Part shown: positions 4,105 to 6,991 of the stretch, one piece after another
Layout of the letters: every line of letters starts with the position of its first letter
How positions within the stretch are numbered: position 1 is the stretch's first letter
Source: JBDGSM01 sp042217615
Lineage (GTDB): Archaea; Nanohalarchaeota; Nanosalinia; Nanosalinales; Nanosalinaceae
Reading direction: 5' to 3'
DNA: 6,991 nucleotides
Assembly (NCBI GenBank): GCA_042217615.1
Contig: JBDGSI010000062.1
Location: forward strand, 1 to 6,991
Notes under the pieces: model-generated
Seen by the model: only the letters and a program-made list of their open reading frames with translations
The model's database searches: none
What the model was told of the DNA's origin: nothing
Made by a program: the position numbers and the translations under genes

Positions 4105-5463
4105 ATGGGGGATGAGGAAGGGGGCAGGCCTCAGGACTGGAAGATCAGGCAGTACTATGAGCAGGAGGAACTTGTAGACATATTTCTTGAAACAGCTGAG
4201 TACCGGGAGATAGCTCCTACATATCCTAACGGCTTCGGTAAAAGACCTGACGCGATAAATTTTCGCGGAGACTTCAACGAACTGGTTCAAAACGGTGCAG
4301 TAGCCTTCCACGCATCAGTTGAAAGATGGAGAAACCCTTTACTCATAGACAATGTCTCCAACCTAGATGACCTCAGAGAGACCTGGGACCTGGTAATGGA
4401 TATTGACTGCGACTACAGTTTCGAGCTTGCAAAAGAAACTGCAAAGCTTCTAATCGATGAACTAAAACAGCACGGAATAAAAAACATTAGCGCAAAATTT
4501 TCAGGCAACAGAGGATTCCACATCGGAGTACGTGGAGAGGCCTTCCCCCAGACAATCAACGGAGAAGGGTTCTCCCAGCTTTATCCCCGTATGGCCCGTG
4601 GAATAGTAGACTACCTTAGAAAACAGCTTGAAGAACAGTTAGAAGAAAAAGTCAGAGAATACGGGTTTCAAGAAGAAATGAGGACAGATGAAGGCCTTAA
4701 CCCTTTCCAGGTATCCGATATTGAAAATGATTGGGGTCAGCGCCACCTTTTCAGGATGCCTTACTCTTTACACGACGGTTCATGGCTTGTATCTCTCCCT
4801 ATAAGGCCTGAGGAGATCGAGAGCTTTGAGAAAGAGCAGGCAGAGATGGAGAACGTTGAATTTGAAACCAGGTTCCTTAACAGGTACGAAGAGGGGGAAG
4901 CAAAAAATCTGGCAGTCCAGGCCATGGATTTCATTGAGGAAAGAAGAAAAGAAAAACAGAAAGAACGTGTAAAAAGCAGTGAAGAATATAAAAGGCCTGA
5001 AGACGCGATACCCGAAAAGTACTTTCCTCCGACGATTAAGAATATTCTTGAAGGCCTTGAAGATGGTAGAAAACGCGGTTTATTTATTTTAATCAATTTT
5101 TACAGGGCTGTGGGTTATTCCTGGGAGGAGATTGAGTCCAAGATCTGGCAGTGGAATGAGAGGAATAAAGAGGCCTTACGGGAGAGTTATGTGAAAGGTC
5201 AGTTGAGGTGGCACAGGAACAGGGAGGAAGATGTCCCTCCTCCGAACTATGATGCTAACGGGTACTACAAGGATATGCAGGTGTATGAAGGCGATAACTT
5301 GGAGGAGCAGGTACCGAACCCTGTAAGCTATGCTTTCAGAAAGGCTAATAAGAGGGAAGACAGCGGTGAAGAAGATGAGAACGATCTTGTATGCCCTTAC
5401 TGCGGCAAGGAGTACGAGATGGAGAGTTATTACAAGAAGCATGTGAAGCAGTGCTTTGAGTAA
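4105..5463 (+). CDS. priS: Single-chain DNA primase: PriS catalytic domain fused to a PriL C-terminal-like domain and a C2HC finger
   Basis: A 452-residue archaeo-eukaryotic primase that should make primers for DNA replication. The PriS core covers about residues 1-290. The metal-binding DID is D99-D101 within VMDIDCD, the nucleotide-binding SGNRGFH is at 133-139, and RMPYSLH is at 217-223, with D209 or D205 as candidate third metal ligand. Residues about 300-412 resemble the PriL C-terminal domain: FPPTIKNILEGL, RGLFILINFYRAVG, a PPPNYD turn, then NPVSYAFRK. The cysteines that ligate the 4Fe-4S cluster in PriL (PPCI, PPSC, GLC and the Cys before HPLSY) are absent. The protein ends in a CX2CX12HX3C zinc-finger motif (C430, C433, H446, C450). 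Fusion of PriS and PriL is known in Nanoarchaeum equitans. The start is supported by a T-rich box 28 nt upstream. Seven AGGCCT sites lie inside. Confidence 0.88.
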   Translation: MGDEEGGRPQDWKIRQYYEQEELVDIFLETAEYREIAPTYPNGFGKRPDAINFRGDFNELVQNGAVAFHASVERWRNPLLIDNVSNLDDLRETWDLVMDIDCDYSFELAKETAKLLIDELKQHGIKNISAKFSGNRGFHIGVRGEAFPQTINGEGFSQLYPRMARGIVDYLRKQLEEQLEEKVREYGFQEEMRTDEGLNPFQVSDIENDWGQRHLFRMPYSLHDGSWLVSLPIRPEEIESFEKEQAEMENVEFETRFLNRYEEGEAKNLAVQAMDFIEERRKEKQKERVKSSEEYKRPEDAIPEKYFPPTIKNILEGLEDGRKRGLFILINFYRAVGYSWEEIESKIWQWNERNKEALRESYVKGQLRWHRNREEDVPPPNYDANGYYKDMQVYEGDNLEEQVPNPVSYAFRKANKREDSGEEDENDLVCPYCGKEYEMESYYKKHVKQCFE

Positions 5464-5499
5464 ACAGAATTTCTCCACCCAGAGTTTTTCCCGGTTTTG

Positions 5500-5506
5500 A
5501 TAAAAA
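5500..5506 (+). promoter_or_regulatory. TATA-like box of the GINS gene
   Basis: ATAAAAA is centred 28 nt before the ATG at 5531. The upstream TTTTT (5485-5489) could terminate the primase transcript. No ribosome binding site precedes the ATG, consistent with a leaderless mRNA. Confidence 0.5.
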
Positions 5507-5530
5507 TCTTTCATTCTCAGCTTTTCCTGT

Positions 5531-6163
5531 ATGAGTGATGACGAGGCCTTGACCTTTTCTGAGCTGAGGAAAATTCAGAAACAGGAGAGACGGCAAGATG
5601 AGCTGGGAGATCTTGGAGAAGACTTTATAGCCGATGTTGTAGAGTATCTTTCCCGGAAAAAGGAGATGGCCGAAGGATCCAGAGAATACAGGAACGCTGA
5701 AAGAGTATTTCAGAAGATTATCTCCCTCAGAGAAGACAAAATAGTGAAGAATGCGAAACTAGCAGTAACTTCCAAAGTAGAGCAGGAAGAGCTTAACCTG
5801 CTTCCAAGAGAAAAAGAACTTTTCAGAAAACTAAAGGAAAACTTTACAGAACACAGGGAAAAAATGCTGGATACAGAAAACAGAGGAAACGTGGAAATAC
5901 AGGAGAAGGCCTCCAAAGAAGAAAGCAAAGAGGAAGAAATCGGCAAAACCGGTGAAGAAGAGGAAAATGTGGAAGACAGTTCCGAGCCGGAAACGGATGT
6001 TGAGGAAGGTTACCGGCTTGTAAAAATCACTTCAGAAGTACCAGAGTTTATGGGGACAGATCTAGAGTCATACGGACCTTTTGAAGAAGGAGAAGAAGCC
6101 GAAATACCTGAGGAAAACGCTGAAATACTTGAAAACCGTGGAAACGCAGAAGTACTGATTTAA
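5531..6163 (+). CDS. gins51: GINS complex subunit, Gins51 (Sld5/Psf1-type)
   Basis: A 210-residue archaeal GINS subunit, part of the CMG-like replicative helicase with MCM and the RecJ-like Cdc45 homologue. The helical A domain spans about residues 7-112, including FSELRKIQKQER (9-20) and LLPREKELFRKLKENF (90-105), the conserved LPxEx motif area. A highly acidic, low-complexity linker (about 117-160) follows. The small beta-rich B domain is C-terminal (161-210), with SEVPEFMGTDLESYGPFEEG (168-187) and IPEENAEIL (192-200), closely matching the V/IPEFVG...YGPF...IP..NA pattern. The A-then-B order identifies Gins51 rather than Gins23. Primase and GINS genes are neighbours in many archaea, which supports both calls. 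Two AGGCCT sites lie inside, one only 13 nt after the start codon. Confidence 0.92.
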   Translation: MSDDEALTFSELRKIQKQERRQDELGDLGEDFIADVVEYLSRKKEMAEGSREYRNAERVFQKIISLREDKIVKNAKLAVTSKVEQEELNLLPREKELFRKLKENFTEHREKMLDTENRGNVEIQEKASKEESKEEEIGKTGEEEENVEDSSEPETDVEEGYRLVKITSEVPEFMGTDLESYGPFEEGEEAEIPEENAEILENRGNAEVLI

Positions 6164-6204
6164 CATAACTCAGAGAACAAAAAACCAATTGAATTTTTCA
6201 AACA

Positions 6205-6843
6205 ATGAGATACGACAAAGTGTTTGCGGTAGGAGGATCAATCTATACGTCAAAACTGGGTAAAACACCGGAGATAGCGGAGGCCTTGAATCAGCACAGC
6301 CCTGTCTGCGTAGTAGTTGGAGCAGGCGAGCTTAAAAAGAATATTAACGCTGTTAAGGCCTCTGAAGGAGATAAAGATCTTATCGGGATACAGGCAACCA
6401 GGCTGAATGCTAGGACGCTTGGAACACAGATGGAATCTCATCCAAAAATACCTGAGACTGCGGAAGAAGTTAAGGAAGTGGCTAAGACAGAGGAAAGTAT
6501 TGTAATGGGAGGTTTGAACCCTGGTTTTTCTACGGATGCAGTAGCAGCTATTGCAGCCGAGTTACTGGATGCAGAACTGTATATTGTAACTGATATAGAT
6601 GGGGTTTATACCGATAATCCTGAGAAAGCTGGTGCAGAGAAACTGGATGAAATTTCTGTTCCTCAGATCAAGCAGATTATCAGCGGGAAAAGCAGCGATG
6701 CAGGCAGTTACGAGCTAATTGACCGGACGGCCCTGAATATCATCGAAAGATCTGAGATACCGGCTAAAGTTATGAAAGGGACGGTTGAGAACCTGGAAAA
6801 TCCTGAAGAAGCCACAGGCACTGAGATAATCCATGAACCCTGA
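6205..6843 (+). CDS. pyrH: UMP kinase (archaeal PyrH type)
   Basis: A 212-residue amino acid kinase-fold enzyme that phosphorylates UMP to UDP, feeding UTP, CTP and dTTP synthesis. Motifs in order are VGGS (9-12), VVVGAGEL (36-43, usually VVVGGGK), GIQATRLNAR (61-70), the UMP-binding segment VMGGLNPGFSTDAVAA (100-115), and the TDIDGVYTDNP nucleotide-binding segment (129-139). The C-terminal ERSEIPAKVMKG (181-192) is also typical. Length and TRLNA/PGxxTDAV signatures fit the archaeal subgroup rather than bacterial PyrH. The gene starts 41 nt after GINS51. Only weak AT-rich promoter candidates precede it (TTTAACAT at 6159-6166 and an A-run at 6179-6184), so read-through from GINS51 is plausible. 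The next gene begins inside its last codons. Confidence 0.94.
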   Translation: MRYDKVFAVGGSIYTSKLGKTPEIAEALNQHSPVCVVVGAGELKKNINAVKASEGDKDLIGIQATRLNARTLGTQMESHPKIPETAEEVKEVAKTEESIVMGGLNPGFSTDAVAAIAAELLDAELYIVTDIDGVYTDNPEKAGAEKLDEISVPQIKQIISGKSSDAGSYELIDRTALNIIERSEIPAKVMKGTVENLENPEEATGTEIIHEP

Positions 6844-6991
6844 AAAAACCAGGTTGCCTGAAGACGCGGACAGAGACTTTGTCGCCGGCGCATTCATAGT
6901 TGAAGATGGAGAAGTTCTTTTTCTAAACCACAAGAAGTACGGGATATGGCTGCAGCCCGGCGGGCATGTAGAGGAGGGTGAGACGCCGGAC
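6833..6991 (+). CDS. Second Nudix hydrolase, 3'-truncated by the window end
   Basis: The first 53 residues are visible. The ATG at 6833 lies 11 nt before the end of the UMP kinase gene, so the two are probably co-transcribed and translationally coupled. After a short charged N-terminus, the strand VAGAFIVEDGEVLFLNHKK leads to WLQPGGHVEEGET (39-51), the beginning of a Nudix box (G-x5-E). The REUXEEXGU half lies beyond the window, so catalytic integrity and substrate cannot be judged. It differs clearly from the first Nudix protein outside the shared GGHVE core, so it is not a recent duplicate. With UMP kinase it may belong to a nucleotide-metabolism pair. Confidence 0.85.
   Translation, partial: MNPEKTRLPEDADRDFVAGAFIVEDGEVLFLNHKKYGIWLQPGGHVEEGETPD

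Larger units (their letters stand above)
33..6361. repeat. Dispersed palindrome AGGCCT, 27 copies
   Basis: By eye, AGGCCT begins at 33, 759, 910, 983, 1183, 1711, 1920, 2102, 2163, 2390, 2785, 2845, 2914, 3639, 3826, 4002, 4126, 4538, 4692, 4804, 4993, 5052, 5171, 5544, 5907, 6281 and 6356. With equal base frequencies about 1.7 copies would be expected in this length. Ten copies extend to AAGGCCTT. In genes the motif falls in all three codon phases (6, 11 and 8 copies), encoding Arg-Pro, x-Ala-x or Gly-Leu, and three are in the minus-strand gene. Two copies are intergenic. Other palindromes of the same composition that I looked for (CTGCAG, ACCGGT, GAGCTC, TGGCCA) occur zero to three times. 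Confidence 0.93.

Noticed and set aside
4761..5096. Long antisense frames inside the primase gene and similar frames opposite GINS51 and UMP kinase
   Set aside because: They have Ser/Phe/Leu-rich compositions, the mirror image of Glu/Lys-rich coding sequence, and no promoter or family motif.
6189..6201. TTGAA-TTT-TTCAA mini-hairpin just before the UMP kinase start
   Set aside because: A 5-bp AT-only stem with a 3-nt loop is too weak and too likely by chance to call a regulatory element.
1..6991. tRNA, rRNA, CRISPR array, insertion sequence or attachment site
   Set aside because: No cloverleaf, regularly spaced direct repeats, transposase motifs or terminal inverted repeats were seen. The region reads as an ordinary core-gene segment apart from the AGGCCT enrichment.

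Overview
The window looks like part of an archaeal genome with a small, compact, moderately AT-rich gene set. Its proteins are strongly acidic (PCNA, GINS, TFS and primase are rich in Asp and Glu), as expected for a salt-in halophile. Archaeal information-processing genes are unmistakable: RNA polymerase subunit L, transcription factor S, PCNA, archaeal-type primase, GINS51 and archaeal UMP kinase. The base composition, acidity and a single-chain primase of the kind known from DPANN archaea together suggest a nanohaloarchaeon (Ca. Nanosalina-like). That assignment is inference. A run of exactly 100 N (3478-3577) is an assembly gap of unknown true size.

Layout. 1-384: the 3' end of a probable METTL5-like methyltransferase overlaps rpoL by ATGA. 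385-576: a non-coding stretch with possible promoters. 577-1326: Sec11-type signal peptidase. 1375-1710: transcription factor S, convergent with a coiled-coil protein of unknown function on the minus strand (1717-2268). The coiled-coil gene is divergent from a small OB-fold protein (2354-2689), which is followed by PCNA (2711-3463). After the gap come a Nudix hydrolase (3656-4081), a PriS/PriL-CTD fusion primase (4105-5463), GINS51 (5531-6163), UMP kinase (6205-6843) and the start of a second Nudix gene (6833 to the window end).

Together the genes 2354-6163 supply core replisome parts: a sliding clamp, a primase, a GINS subunit and a probable single-strand-binding OB protein. UMP kinase and the Nudix enzymes fit nucleotide supply or clean-up. 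Seven starts have an AT-rich box centred 27-30 nt upstream of the ATG and no clear ribosome binding site, which points to mostly leaderless transcripts. Tight overlaps (METTL5-like/rpoL, pyrH/Nudix) suggest coupled pairs.

The most striking signal is not a gene. The palindrome AGGCCT occurs 27 times by eye, where about 1.7 would be expected with equal base frequencies. It lies in all three codon phases, on genes of both strands, and in two intergenic spots, one of which is the entire 6-nt gap between two convergent stop codons. This resembles a genome-wide signature motif (HIP1-like, uptake-signal-like or methylation-linked). The second highlight is the primase: its PriL-like C-terminal domain has lost the positions expected for all four Fe-S cysteines and instead ends in a C2HC zinc-finger motif.
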